A program made the position numbers and the translations under genes. A stretch of 64,000 bases of DNA from Peronospora farinosa (lineage: Eukaryota > Oomycota > Peronosporomycetes > Peronosporales > Peronosporaceae). The stretch is taken from contig CANTFK010000982.1 of assembly GCA_947646735.1 (NCBI GenBank), forward strand, positions 141,827 through 205,826. The letters run 5' to 3'. The notes under the pieces were generated by a model. That model ran no database searches, was not told the origin of the DNA, and was given only the letters and a program-made list of their open reading frames with translations. Of the stretch, positions 32,172 through 47,000 are shown piece by piece. How positions within the stretch are numbered: the stretch's first letter is position 1; each line of letters opens with the position of its first letter.

Positions 32172-35100
32172 CGAGATAATGGAGCCGAGGCAAATATAGC
32201 CGATGACCAGGTCTGGGTCCACGAGAGTGGAGAGCTATGCGCGGAAGATATTGACAAAAACTGTTCGATTATCCCCGAGGTCGCCCCTTCTACAGACGAA
32301 GTCACGATGGAAGATATCCAGATTCTAGACTGTGGTGTAACTCCAAAGGAGCAAGTGGACCGTCTCCGCCAAATCATTTGGCAGAAACGACATCTGTTGA
32401 TGCGAAAAGGCAGCGCGTTACCCCCGGCAGCCCGAGGAGCGGTGTGCGACATCGATGTGGGAAATGCACGGCCTATCGCCCAACGTGTACGGAAAGTGGC
32501 CCCTCAGTTTAGGGAGAAGCTGTCGGACCTAATCAAGGGCCTGCTATCGTCTAAGATCATCCAGCATTCTACCTCACCATGGGCCAGCCCAATTGTGATC
32601 ATCGTCAAGAAGAATGGAGTGGATATAAGGTTGTGTATCGATTACCGGATGGTGAACGAGCTGACGCGCCTCATGGTGTACCCTATGTCTCTCGTTAACG
32701 AATTGTTGCAAGATTTGGACAAAGCCCTATGGTGTTGCTCGCTGGACATGGCCAGTGTTTTTTGGGTAGTCAGTATGACTGAGAGGGCTCGTTTGATTTC
32801 GGCATTTGTGACTCCGTTTGAGTTGTTTGAGTGGAAAAGAATGCCGTTTGGACTAAAGAATGCGCCGCAGATCTATCAGCGGCTGTTGGATAATGCTTTA
32901 TATGGATTTCTTACGATTTCCTCAAAGCCGGGCTCTGACAAACAAGAGAACCTGTTCGAGTTGGGTAATCCCGAGGGAGACCTCAAGAATTCTACATTAG
33001 GACGTAGTTCGAGATAATGGAGCCGAGGCAAATATAGCCGATGACCAGGTCTGGGTCCACGAGAGTGGAGAGCTATGCGCGGAAGATATTGACAAAAACT
33101 GTTCGATTATCCCCGAGGTCGCCCCTTCTACAGACGAAGTCACGATGGAAGATATCCAGATTCTAGACTGTGGTGTAACTCCAAAGGAGCAAGTGGACCG
33201 TCTCCGCCAAATCATTTGGCAGAAACGACATCTGTTGATGCGAAAAGGCAGCGCGTTACCCCCGGCAGCCCGAGGAGCGGTGTGCGACATCGATGTGGGA
33301 AATGCACGGCCTATCGCCCAACGTGTACGGAAAGTGGCCCCTCAGTTTAGGGAGAAGCTGTCGGACCTAATCAAGGGCCTGCTATCGTCTAAGATCATCC
33401 AGCATTCTACCTCACCATGGGCCAGCCCAATTGTGATCATCGTCAAGAAGAATGGAGTGGATATAAGGTTGTGTATCGATTACCGGATGGTGAACGAGCT
33501 GACGCGCCTCATGGTGTACCCTATGTCTCTCGTTAACGAATTGTTGCAAGATTTGGACAAAGCCCTATGGTGTTGCTCGCTGGACATGGCCAGTGGTTTT
33601 TGGGTAGTCAGTATGACTGAGAGGGCTCGTTTGATTTCGGCATTTGTGACTCCGTTTGAGTTGTTTGAGTGGAAAAGAATGCCGTTTGGACTAAAGAATG
33701 CGCCGCAGATCTATCAGCGGCTGTTGGATAATGCTTTATATGGATTTCTTACGATTTCCTCAAAGCCGGGCTCTGACAAACAAGAGAACCTGTTCGAGTT
33801 GGGTAATCCCGAGGGAGACCTCAAGAATTCTACATTAGGACGTAGTTCGAGATAATGGAGCCGAGGCAAATATAGCCGATGACCAGGTCTGGGTCCACGA
33901 GAGTGGAGAGCTATGCGCGGAAGATATTGACAAAAACTGTTCGATTATCCCCGAGGTCGCCCCTTCTACAGACGAAGTCACGATGGAAGATATCCAGATT
34001 CTAGACTGTGGTGTAACTCCAAAGGAGCAAGTGGACCGTCTCCGCCAAATCATTTGGCAGAAACGACATCTGTTGATGCGAAAAGGCAGCGCGTTACCCC
34101 CGGCAGCCCGAGGAGCGGTGTGCGACATCGATGTGGGAAATGCACGGCCTATCGCCCAACGTGTACGGAAAGTGGCCCCTCAGTTTAGGGAGAAGCTGTC
34201 GGACCTAATCAAGGGCCTGCTATCGTCTAAGATCATCCAGCATTCTACCTCACCATGGGCCAGCCCAATTGTGATCATCGTCAAGAAGAATGGAGTGGAT
34301 ATAAGGTTGTGTATCGATTACCGGATGGTGAACGAGCTGACGCGCCTCATGGTGTACCCTATGTCTCTCGTTAACGAATTGTTGCAAGATTTGGACAAAG
34401 CCCTATGGTGTTGCTCGCTGGACATGGCCAGTGGTTTTTGGGTAGTCAGTATGACTGAGAGGGCTCGTTTGATTTCGGCATTTGTGACTCCGTTTGAGTT
34501 GTTTGAGTGGAAAAGAATGCCGTTTGGACTAAAGAATGCGCCGCAGATCTATCAGCGGCTGTTGGATAATGCTTTATATGGATTTCTTACGATTTCCTCA
34601 AAGCCGGGCTCTGACAAACAAGAGAACCTGTTCGAGTTGGGTAATCCCGAGGGAGACCTCAAGAATTCTACATTAGGACGTAGTTCGAGATAATGGAGCC
34701 GAGGCAAATATAGCCGATGACCAGGTCTGGGTCCACGAGAGTGGAGAGCTATGCGCGGAAGATATTGACAAAAACTGTTCGATTATCCCCGAGGTCGCCC
34801 CTTCTACAGACGAAGTCACGATGGAAGATATCCAGATTCTAGACTGTGGTGTAACTCCAAAGGAGCAAGTGGACCGTCTCCGCCAAATCATTTGGCAGAA
34901 ACGACATCTGTTGATGCGAAAAGGCAGCGCGTTACCCCCGGCAGCCCGAGGAGCGGTGTGCGACATCGATGTGGGAAATGCACGGCCTATCGCCCAACGT
35001 GTACGGAAAGTGGCCCCTCAGTTTAGGGAGAAGCTGTCGGACCTAATCAAGGGCCTGCTATCGTCTAAGATCATCCAGCATTCTACCTCACCATGGGCCA

Positions 35101-38037
35101 GCCCAATTGTGATCATCGTCAAGAAGAATGGAGTGGATATAAGGTTGTGTATCGATTACCGGATGGTGAACGAGCTGACGCGCCTCATGGTGTACCCTAT
35201 GTCTCTCGTTAACGAATTGTTGCAAGATTTGGACAAAGCCCTATGGTGTTGCTCGCTGGACATGGCCAGTGGTTTTTGGGTAGTCAGTATGACTGAGAGG
35301 GCTCGTTTGATTTCGGCATTTGTGACTCCGTTTGAGTTGTTTGAGTGGAAAAGAATGCCGTTTGGACTAAAGAATGCGCCGCAGATCTATCAGCGGCTGT
35401 TGGATAATGCTTTATATGGATTTCTTACGATTTCCTCAAAGCCGGGCTCTGACAAACAAGAGAACCTGTTCGAGTTGGGTAATCCCGAGGGAGACCTCAA
35501 GAATTCTACATTAGGACGTAGTTCGAGATAATGGAGCCGAGGCAAATATAGCCGATGACCAGGTCTGGGTCCACGAGAGTGGAGAGCTATGCGCGGAAGA
35601 TATTGACAAAAACTGTTCGATTATCCCCGAGGTCGCCCCTTCTACAGACGAAGTCACGATGGAAGATATCCAGATTCTAGACTGTGGTGTAACTCCAAAG
35701 GAGCAAGTGGACCGTCTCCGCCAAATCATTTGGCAGAAACGACATCTGTTGATGCGAAAAGGCAGCGCGTTACCCCCGGCAGCCCGAGGAGCGGTGTGCG
35801 ACATCGATGTGGGAAATGCACGGCCTATCGCCCAACGTGTACGGAAAGTGGCCCCTCAGTTTAGGGAGAAGCTGTCGGACCTAATCAAGGGCCTGCTATC
35901 GTCTAAGATCATCCAGCATTCTACCTCACCATGGGCCAGCCCAATTGTGATCATCGTCAAGAAGAATGGAGTGGATATAAGGTTGTGTATCGATTACCGG
36001 ATGGTGAACGAGCTGACGCGCCTCATGGTGTACCCTATGTCTCTCGTTAACGAATTGTTGCAAGATTTGGACAAAGCCCTATGGTGTTGCTCGCTGGACA
36101 TGGCCAGTGGTTTTTGGGTAGTCAGTATGACTGAGAGGGCTCGTTTGATTTCGGCATTTGTGACTCCGTTTGAGTTGTTTGAGTGGAAAAGAATGCCGTT
36201 TGGACTAAAGAATGCGCCGCAGATCTATCAGCGGCTGTTGGATAATGCTTTATATGGATTTCTTACGATTTCCTCAAAGCCGGGCTCTGACAAACAAGAG
36301 AACCTGTTCGAGTTGGGTAATCCCGAGGGAGACCTCAAGAATTCTACATTAGGACGTAGTTCGAGATAATGGAGCCGAGGCAAATATAGCCGATGACCAG
36401 GTCTGGGTCCACGAGAGTGGAGAGCTATGCGCGGAAGATATTGACAAAAACTGTTCGATTATCCCCGAGGTCGCCCCTTCTACAGACGAAGTCACGATGG
36501 AAGATATCCAGATTCTAGACTGTGGTGTAACTCCAAAGGAGCAAGTGGACCGTCTCCGCCAAATCATTTGGCAGAAACGACATCTGTTGATGCGAAAAGG
36601 CAGCGCGTTACCCCCGGCAGCCCGAGGAGCGGTGTGCGACATCGATGTGGGAAATGCACGGCCTATCGCCCAACGTGTACGGAAAGTGGCCCCTCAGTTT
36701 AGGGAGAAGCTGTCGGACCTAATCAAGGGCCTGCTATCGTCTAAGATCATCCAGCATTCTACCTCACCATGGGCCAGCCCAATTGTGATCATCGTCAAGA
36801 AGAATGGAGTGGATATAAGGTTGTGTATCGATTACCGGATGGTGAACGAGCTGACGCGCCTCATGGTGTACCCTATGTCTCTCGTTAACGAATTGTTGCA
36901 AGATTTGGACAAAGCCCTATGGTGTTGCTCGCTGGACATGGCCAGTGTTTTTTGGGTAGTCAGTATGACTGAGAGGGCTCGTTTGATTTCGGCATTTGTG
37001 ACTCCGTTTGAGTTGTTTGAGTGGAAAAGAATGCCGTTTGGACTAAAGAATGCGCCGCAGATCTATCAGCGGCTGTTGGATAATGCTTTATATGGATTTC
37101 TTACGATTTCCTCAAAGCCGGGCTCTGACAAACAAGAGAACCTGTTCGAGTTGGGTAATCCCGAGGGAGACCTCAAGAATTCTACATTAGGACGTAGTTC
37201 GAGATAATGGAGCCGAGGCAAATATAGCCGATGACCAGGTCTGGGTCCACGAGAGTGGAGAGCTATGCGCGGAAGATATTGACAAAAACTGTTCGATTAT
37301 CCCCGAGGTCGCCCCTTCTACAGACGAAGTCACGATGGAAGATATCCAGATTCTAGACTGTGGTGTAACTCCAAAGGAGCAAGTGGACCGTCTCCGCCAA
37401 ATCATTTGGCAGAAACGACATCTGTTGATGCGAAAAGGCAGCGCGTTACCCCCGGCAGCCCGAGGAGCGGTGTGCGACATCGATGTGGGAAATGCACGGC
37501 CTATCGCCCAACGTGTACGGAAAGTGGCCCCTCAGTTTAGGGAGAAGCTGTCGGACCTAATCAAGGGCCTGCTATCGTCTAAGATCATCCAGCATTCTAC
37601 CTCACCATGGGCCAGCCCAATTGTGATCATCGTCAAGAAGAATGGAGTGGATATAAGGTTGTGTATCGATTACCGGATGGTGAACGAGCTGACGCGCCTC
37701 ATGGTGTACCCTATGTCTCTCGTTAACGAATTGTTGCAAGATTTGGACAAAGCCCTATGGTGTTGCTCGCTGGACATGGCCAGTGGTTTTTGGGTAGTCA
37801 GTATGACTGAGAGGGCTCGTTTGATTTCGGCATTTGTGACTCCGTTTGAGTTGTTTGAGTGGAAAAGAATGCCGTTTGGACTAAAGAATGCGCCGCAGAT
37901 CTATCAGCGGCTGTTGGATAATGCTTTATATGGATTTCTTACGATTTCCTCAAAGCCGGGCTCTGACAAACAAGAGAACCTGTTCGAGTTGGGTAATCCC
38001 GAGGGAGACCTCAAGAATTCTACATTAGGACGTAGTT
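32172..38037 (+). repeat. Array units 13-19
   Basis: 838-bp form, Ser36 and Ile84. Motif A alternates: units 13 and 18 have Val151, units 14-17 and 19 have Gly151. Five positions (units 13 and 18) separate the two Val copies, which hints at a multi-unit block duplication. Confidence 0.9.
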
Positions 38038-41000
38038 CGAGATAATGGAGCCGAGGCAAATATAGCCGATGACCAGGTCTGGGTCCACGAGAGTGGAGAG
38101 CTATGCGCGGAAGATATTGACAAAAACTGTTCGATTATCCCCGAGGTCGCCCCTTCTACAGACGAAGTCACGATGGAAGATATCCAGATTCTAGACTGTG
38201 GTGTAACTCCAAAGGAGCAAGTGGACCGTCTCCGCCAAATCATTTGGCAGAAACGACATCTGTTGATGCGAAAAGGCAACGCGTTACCCCCGGCAGCCCG
38301 AGGAGCGGTGTGCGACATCGATGTGGGAAATGCACGGCCTATCGCCCAACGTGTACGGAAAGTGGCCCCTCAGTTTAGGGAGAAGCTGTCGGACCTAATC
38401 AAGGGCCTGCTATCGTCTAAGATCATCCAGCATTCTACCTCACCATGGGCCAGCCCAATTGTGATCATCGTCAAGAAGAATGGAGTGGATATAAGGTTGT
38501 GTATCGATTACCGGATGGTGAACGAGCTGACGCGCCTCATGGTGTACCCTATGTCTCTCGTTAACGAATTGTTGCAAGATTTGGACAAAGCCCTATGGTG
38601 TTGCTCGCTGGACATGGCCAGTGTTTTTTGGGTAGTCAGTATGACTGAGAGGGCTCGTTTGATTTCGGCATTTGTGACTCCGTTTGAGTTGTTTGAGTGG
38701 AAAAGAATGCCGTTTGGACTAAAGAATGCGCCGCAGATCTATCAGCGGCTGTTGGATAATGCTTTATATGGATTTCTTACGATTTCCTCAAAGCCGGGCT
38801 CTGACAAACAAGAGAACCTGTTCGAGTTGGGTAATCCCGAGGGAGACCTCAAGAATTCTACATTAGGACGTAGTTCGAGATAATGGAGCCGAGGCAAATA
38901 TAGCCGATGACCAGGTCTGGGTCCACGAGAGTGGAGAGCTATGCGCGGAAGATATTGACAAAAACTGTTCGATTATCCCCGAGGTCGCCCCTTCTACAGA
39001 CGAAGTCACGATGGAAGATATCCAGATTCTAGACTGTGGTGTAACTCCAAAGGAGCAAGTGGACCGTCTCCGCCAAATCATTTGGCAGAAACGACATCTG
39101 TTGATGCGAAAAGGCAACGCGTTACCCCCGGCAGCCCGAGGAGCGGTGTGCGACATCGATGTGGGAAATGCACGGCCTATCGCCCAACGTGTACGGAAAG
39201 TGGCCCCTCAGTTTAGGGAGAAGCTGTCGGACCTAATCAAGGGCCTGCTATCGTCTAAGATCATCCAGCATTCTACCTCACCATGGGCCAGCCCAATTGT
39301 GATCATCGTCAAGAAGAATGGAGTGGATATAAGGTTGTGTATCGATTACCGGATGGTGAACGAGCTGACGCGCCTCATGGTGTACCCTATGTCTCTCGTT
39401 AACGAATTGTTGCAAGATTTGGACAAAGCCCTATGGTGTTGCTCGCTGGACATGGCCAGTGTTTTTTGGGTAGTCAGTATGACTGAGAGGGCTCGTTTGA
39501 TTTCGGCATTTGTGACTCCGTTTGAGTTGTTTGAGTGGAAAAGAATGCCGTTTGGACTAAAGAATGCGCCGCAGATCTATCAGCGGCTGTTGGATAATGC
39601 TTTATATGGATTTCTTACGATTTCCTCAAAGCCGGGCTCTGACAAACAAGAGAACCTGTTCGAGTTGGGTAATCCCGAGGGAGACCTCAAGAATTCTACA
39701 TTAGGACGTAGTTCGAGATAATGGAGCCGAGGCAAATATAGCCGATGACCAGGTCTGGGTCCACGAGAGTGGAGAGCTATGCGCGGAAGATATTGACAAA
39801 AACTGTTCGATTATCCCCGAGGTCGCCCCTTCTACAGACGAAGTCACGATGGAAGATATCCAGATTCTAGACTGTGGTGTAACTCCAAAGGAGCAAGTGG
39901 ACCGTCTCCGCCAAATCATTTGGCAGAAACGACATCTGTTGATGCGAAAAGGCAGCGCGTTACCCCCGGCAGCCCGAGGAGCGGTGTGCGACATCGATGT
40001 GGGAAATGCACGGCCTATCGCCCAACGTGTACGGAAAGTGGCCCCTCAGTTTAGGGAGAAGCTGTCGGACCTAATCAAGGGCCTGCTATCGTCTAAGATC
40101 ATCCAGCATTCTACCTCACCATGGGCCAGCCCAATTGTGATCATCGTCAAGAAGAATGGAGTGGATATAAGGTTGTGTATCGATTACCGGATGGTGAACG
40201 AGCTGACGCGCCTCATGGTGTACCCTATGTCTCTCGTTAACGAATTGTTGCAAGATTTGGACAAAGCCCTATGGTGTTGCTCGCTGGACATGGCCAGTGT
40301 TTTTTGGGTAGTCAGTATGACTGAGAGGGCTCGTTTGATTTCGGCATTTGTGACTCCGTTTGAGTTGTTTGAGTGGAAAAGAATGCCGTTTGGACTAAAG
40401 AATGCGCCGCAGATCTATCAGCGGCTGTTGGATAATGCTTTATATGGATTTCTTACGATTTCCTCAAAGCCGGGCTCTGACAAACAAGAGAACCTGTTCG
40501 AGTTGGGTAATCCCGAGGGAGACCTCAAGAATTCTACATTAGGACGTAGTTCGAGATAATGGAGCCGAGGCAAATATAGCCGATGACCAGGTCTGGGTCC
40601 ACGAGAGTGGAGAGCTATGCGCGGAAGATATTGACAAAAACTGTTCGATTATCCCCGAGGTCGCCCCTTCTACAGACGAAGTCACGATGGAAGATATCCA
40701 GATTCTAGACTGTGGTGTAACTCCAAAGGAGCAAGTGGACCGTCTCCGCCAAATCATTTGGCAGAAACGACATCTGTTGATGCGAAAAGGCAACGCGTTA
40801 CCCCCGGCAGCCCGAGGAGCGGTGTGCGACATCGATGTGGGAAATGCACGGCCTATCGCCCAACGTGTACGGAAAGTGGCCCCTCAGTTTAGGGAGAAGC
40901 TGTCGGACCTAATCAAGGGCCTGCTATCGTCTAAGATCATCCAGCATTCTACCTCACCATGGGCCAGCCCAATTGTGATCATCGTCAAGAAGAATGGAGT

Positions 41001-44000
41001 GGATATAAGGTTGTGTATCGATTACCGGATGGTGAACGAGCTGACGCGCCTCATGGTGTACCCTATGTCTCTCGTTAACGAATTGTTGCAAGATTTGGAC
41101 AAAGCCCTATGGTGTTGCTCGCTGGACATGGCCAGTGTTTTTTGGGTAGTCAGTATGACTGAGAGGGCTCGTTTGATTTCGGCATTTGTGACTCCGTTTG
41201 AGTTGTTTGAGTGGAAAAGAATGCCGTTTGGACTAAAGAATGCGCCGCAGATCTATCAGCGGCTGTTGGATAATGCTTTATATGGATTTCTTACGATTTC
41301 CTCAAAGCCGGGCTCTGACAAACAAGAGAACCTGTTCGAGTTGGGTAATCCCGAGGGAGACCTCAAGAATTCTACATTAGGACGTAGTTCGAGATAATGG
41401 AGCCGAGGCAAATATAGCCGATGACCAGGTCTGGGTCCACGAGAGTGGAGAGCTATGCGCGGAAGATATTGACAAAAACTGTTCGATTATCCCCGAGGTC
41501 GCCCCTTCTACAGACGAAGTCACGATGGAAGATATCCAGATTCTAGACTGTGGTGTAACTCCAAAGGAGCAAGTGGACCGTCTCCGCCAAATCATTTGGC
41601 AGAAACGACATCTGTTGATGCGAAAAGGCAACGCGTTACCCCCGGCAGCCCGAGGAGCGGTGTGCGACATCGATGTGGGAAATGCACGGCCTATCGCCCA
41701 ACGTGTACGGAAAGTGGCCCCTCAGTTTAGGGAGAAGCTGTCGGACCTAATCAAGGGCCTGCTATCGTCTAAGATCATCCAGCATTCTACCTCACCATGG
41801 GCCAGCCCAATTGTGATCATCGTCAAGAAGAATGGAGTGGATATAAGGTTGTGTATCGATTACCGGATGGTGAACGAGCTGACGCGCCTCATGGTGTACC
41901 CTATGTCTCTCGTTAACGAATTGTTGCAAGATTTGGACAAAGCCCTATGGTGTTGCTCGCTGGACATGGCCAGTGTTTTTTGGGTAGTCAGTATGACTGA
42001 GAGGGCTCGTTTGATTTCGGCATTTGTGACTCCGTTTGAGTTGTTTGAGTGGAAAAGAATGCCGTTTGGACTAAAGAATGCGCCGCAGATCTATCAGCGG
42101 CTGTTGGATAATGCTTTATATGGATTTCTTACGATTTCCTCAAAGCCGGGCTCTGACAAACAAGAGAACCTGTTCGAGTTGGGTAATCCCGAGGGAGACC
42201 TCAAGAATTCTACATTAGGACGTAGTTCGAGATAATGGAGCCGAGGCAAATATAGCCGATGACCAGGTCTGGGTCCACGAGAGTGGAGAGCTATGCGCGG
42301 AAGATATTGACAAAAACTGTTCGATTATCCCCGAGGTCGCCCCTTCTACAGACGAAGTCACGATGGAAGATATCCAGATTCTAGACTGTGGTGTAACTCC
42401 AAAGGAGCAAGTGGACCGTCTCCGCCAAATCATTTGGCAGAAACGACATCTGTTGATGCGAAAAGGCAACGCGTTACCCCCGGCAGCCCGAGGAGCGGTG
42501 TGCGACATCGATGTGGGAAATGCACGGCCTATCGCCCAACGTGTACGGAAAGTGGCCCCTCAGTTTAGGGAGAAGCTGTCGGACCTAATCAAGGGCCTGC
42601 TATCGTCTAAGATCATCCAGCATTCTACCTCACCATGGGCCAGCCCAATTGTGATCATCGTCAAGAAGAATGGAGTGGATATAAGGTTGTGTATCGATTA
42701 CCGGATGGTGAACGAGCTGACGCGCCTCATGGTGTACCCTATGTCTCTCGTTAACGAATTGTTGCAAGATTTGGACAAAGCCCTATGGTGTTGCTCGCTG
42801 GACATGGCCAGTGTTTTTTGGGTAGTCAGTATGACTGAGAGGGCTCGTTTGATTTCGGCATTTGTGACTCCGTTTGAGTTGTTTGAGTGGAAAAGAATGC
42901 CGTTTGGACTAAAGAATGCGCCGCAGATCTATCAGCGGCTGTTGGATAATGCTTTATATGGATTTCTTACGATTTCCTCAAAGCCGGGCTCTGACAAACA
43001 AGAGAACCTGTTCGAGTTGGGTAATCCCGAGGGAGACCTCAAGAATTCTACATTAGGACGTAGTTCGAGATAATGGAGCCGAGGCAAATATAGCCGATGA
43101 CCAGGTCTGGGTCCACGAGAGTGGAGAGCTATGCGCGGAAGATATTGACAAAAACTGTTCGATTATCCCCGAGGTCGCCCCTTCTACAGACGAAGTCACG
43201 ATGGAAGATATCCAGATTCTAGACTGTGGTGTAACTCCAAAGGAGCAAGTGGACCGTCTCCGCCAAATCATTTGGCAGAAACGACATCTGTTGATGCGAA
43301 AAGGCAACGCGTTACCCCCGGCAGCCCGAGGAGCGGTGTGCGACATCGATGTGGGAAATGCACGGCCTATCGCCCAACGTGTACGGAAAGTGGCCCCTCA
43401 GTTTAGGGAGAAGCTGTCGGACCTAATCAAGGGCCTGCTATCGTCTAAGATCATCCAGCATTCTACCTCACCATGGGCCAGCCCAATTGTGATCATCGTC
43501 AAGAAGAATGGAGTGGATATAAGGTTGTGTATCGATTACCGGATGGTGAACGAGCTGACGCGCCTCATGGTGTACCCTATGTCTCTCGTTAACGAATTGT
43601 TGCAAGATTTGGACAAAGCCCTATGGTGTTGCTCGCTGGACATGGCCAGTGTTTTTTGGGTAGTCAGTATGACTGAGAGGGCTCGTTTGATTTCGGCATT
43701 TGTGACTCCGTTTGAGTTGTTTGAGTGGAAAAGAATGCCGTTTGGACTAAAGAATGCGCCGCAGATCTATCAGCGGCTGTTGGATAATGCTTTATATGGA
43801 TTTCTTACGATTTCCTCAAAGCCGGGCTCTGACAAACAAGAGAACCTGTTCGAGTTGGGTAATCCCGAGGGAGACCTCAAGAATTCTACATTAGGACGTA
43901 GTTCGAGATAATGGAGCCGAGGCAAATATAGCCGATGACCAGGTCTGGGTCCACGAGAGTGGAGAGCTATGCGCGGAAGATATTGACAAAAACTGTTCGA

Positions 44001-47000
44001 TTATCCCCGAGGTCGCCCCTTCTACAGACGAAGTCACGATGGAAGATATCCAGATTCTAGACTGTGGTGTAACTCCAAAGGAGCAAGTGGACCGTCTCCG
44101 CCAAATCATTTGGCAGAAACGACATCTGTTGATGCGAAAAGGCAACGCGTTACCCCCGGCAGCCCGAGGAGCGGTGTGCGACATCGATGTGGGAAATGCA
44201 CGGCCTATCGCCCAACGTGTACGGAAAGTGGCCCCTCAGTTTAGGGAGAAGCTGTCGGACCTAATCAAGGGCCTGCTATCGTCTAAGATCATCCAGCATT
44301 CTACCTCACCATGGGCCAGCCCAATTGTGATCATCGTCAAGAAGAATGGAGTGGATATAAGGTTGTGTATCGATTACCGGATGGTGAACGAGCTGACGCG
44401 CCTCATGGTGTACCCTATGTCTCTCGTTAACGAATTGTTGCAAGATTTGGACAAAGCCCTATGGTGTTGCTCGCTGGACATGGCCAGTGTTTTTTGGGTA
44501 GTCAGTATGACTGAGAGGGCTCGTTTGATTTCGGCATTTGTGACTCCGTTTGAGTTGTTTGAGTGGAAAAGAATGCCGTTTGGACTAAAGAATGCGCCGC
44601 AGATCTATCAGCGGCTGTTGGATAATGCTTTATATGGATTTCTTACGATTTCCTCAAAGCCGGGCTCTGACAAACAAGAGAACCTGTTCGAGTTGGGTAA
44701 TCCCGAGGGAGACCTCAAGAATTCTACATTAGGACGTAGTTCGAGATAATGGAGCCGAGGCAAATATAGCCGATGACCAGGTCTGGGTCCACGAGAGTGG
44801 AGAGCTATGCGCGGAAGATATTGACAAAAACTGTTCGATTATCCCCGAGGTCGCCCCTTCTACAGACGAAGTCACGATGGAAGATATCCAGATTCTAGAC
44901 TGTGGTGTAACTCCAAAGGAGCAAGTGGACCGTCTCCGCCAAATCATTTGGCAGAAACGACATCTGTTGATGCGAAAAGGCAACGCGTTACCCCCGGCAG
45001 CCCGAGGAGCGGTGTGCGACATCGATGTGGGAAATGCACGGCCTATCGCCCAACGTGTACGGAAAGTGGCCCCTCAGTTTAGGGAGAAGCTGTCGGACCT
45101 AATCAAGGGCCTGCTATCGTCTAAGATCATCCAGCATTCTACCTCACCATGGGCCAGCCCAATTGTGATCATCGTCAAGAAGAATGGAGTGGATATAAGG
45201 TTGTGTATCGATTACCGGATGGTGAACGAGCTGACGCGCCTCATGGTGTACCCTATGTCTCTCGTTAACGAATTGTTGCAAGATTTGGACAAAGCCCTAT
45301 GGTGTTGCTCGCTGGACATGGCCAGTGTTTTTTGGGTAGTCAGTATGACTGAGAGGGCTCGTTTGATTTCGGCATTTGTGACTCCGTTTGAGTTGTTTGA
45401 GTGGAAAAGAATGCCGTTTGGACTAAAGAATGCGCCGCAGATCTATCAGCGGCTGTTGGATAATGCTTTATATGGATTTCTTACGATTTCCTCAAAGCCG
45501 GGCTCTGACAAACAAGAGAACCTGTTCGAGTTGGGTAATCCCGAGGGAGACCTCAAGAATTCTACATTAGGACGTAGTTCGAGATAATGGAGCCGAGGCA
45601 AATATAGCCGATGACCAGGTCTGGGTCCACGAGAGTGGAGAGCTATGCGCGGAAGATATTGACAAAAACTGTTCGATTATCCCCGAGGTCGCCCCTTCTA
45701 CAGACGAAGTCACGATGGAAGATATCCAGATTCTAGACTGTGGTGTAACTCCAAAGGAGCAAGTGGACCGTCTCCGCCAAATCATTTGGCAGAAACGACA
45801 TCTGTTGATGCGAAAAGGCAACGCGTTACCCCCGGCAGCCCGAGGAGCGGTGTGCGACATCGATGTGGGAAATGCACGGCCTATCGCCCAACGTGTACGG
45901 AAAGTGGCCCCTCAGTTTAGGGAGAAGCTGTCGGACCTAATCAAGGGCCTGCTATCGTCTAAGATCATCCAGCATTCTACCTCACCATGGGCCAGCCCAA
46001 TTGTGATCATCGTCAAGAAGAATGGAGTGGATATAAGGTTGTGTATCGATTACCGGATGGTGAACGAGCTGACGCGCCTCATGGTGTACCCTATGTCTCT
46101 CGTTAACGAATTGTTGCAAGATTTGGACAAAGCCCTATGGTGTTGCTCGCTGGACATGGCCAGTGTTTTTTGGGTAGTCAGTATGACTGAGAGGGCTCGT
46201 TTGATTTCGGCATTTGTGACTCCGTTTGAGTTGTTTGAGTGGAAAAGAATGCCGTTTGGACTAAAGAATGCGCCGCAGATCTATCAGCGGCTGTTGGATA
46301 ATGCTTTATATGGATTTCTTACGATTTCCTCAAAGCCGGGCTCTGACAAACAAGAGAACCTGTTCGAGTTGGGTAATCCCGAGGGAGACCTCAAGAATTC
46401 TACATTAGGACGTAGTTCGAGATAATGGAGCCGAGGCAAATATAGCCGATGACCAGGTCTGGGTCCACGAGAGTGGAGAGCTATGCGCGGAAGATATTGA
46501 CAAAAACTGTTCGATTATCCCCGAGGTCGCCCCTTCTACAGACGAAGTCACGATGGAAGATATCCAGATTCTAGACTGTGGTGTAACTCCAAAGGAACAA
46601 GTGGACCGTCTCCGCCAAATCATTTGGCAGAAACGACATCTGTTGATGCGAAAAGGCAACGCGTTACCCCCGGCAGCCCGAGGAGCGGTGTGCGACATCG
46701 ATGTGGGAAATGCACGGCCTATCGCCCAACGTGTACGGAAAGTGGCCCCTCAGTTTAGGGAGAAGCTGTCGGACCTAATCAAGGGCCTGCTATCGTCTAA
46801 GATCATCCAGCATTCTACCTCACCATGGGCCAGCCCAATTGTGATCATCGTCAAGAAGAATGGAGTGGATATAAGGTTGTGTATCGATTACCGGATGGTG
46901 AACGAGCTGACGCGCCTCATGGTGTACCCTATGTCTCTCGTTAACGAATTGTTGCAAGATTTGGACAAAGCCCTATGGTGTTGCTCGCTGGACATGGCCA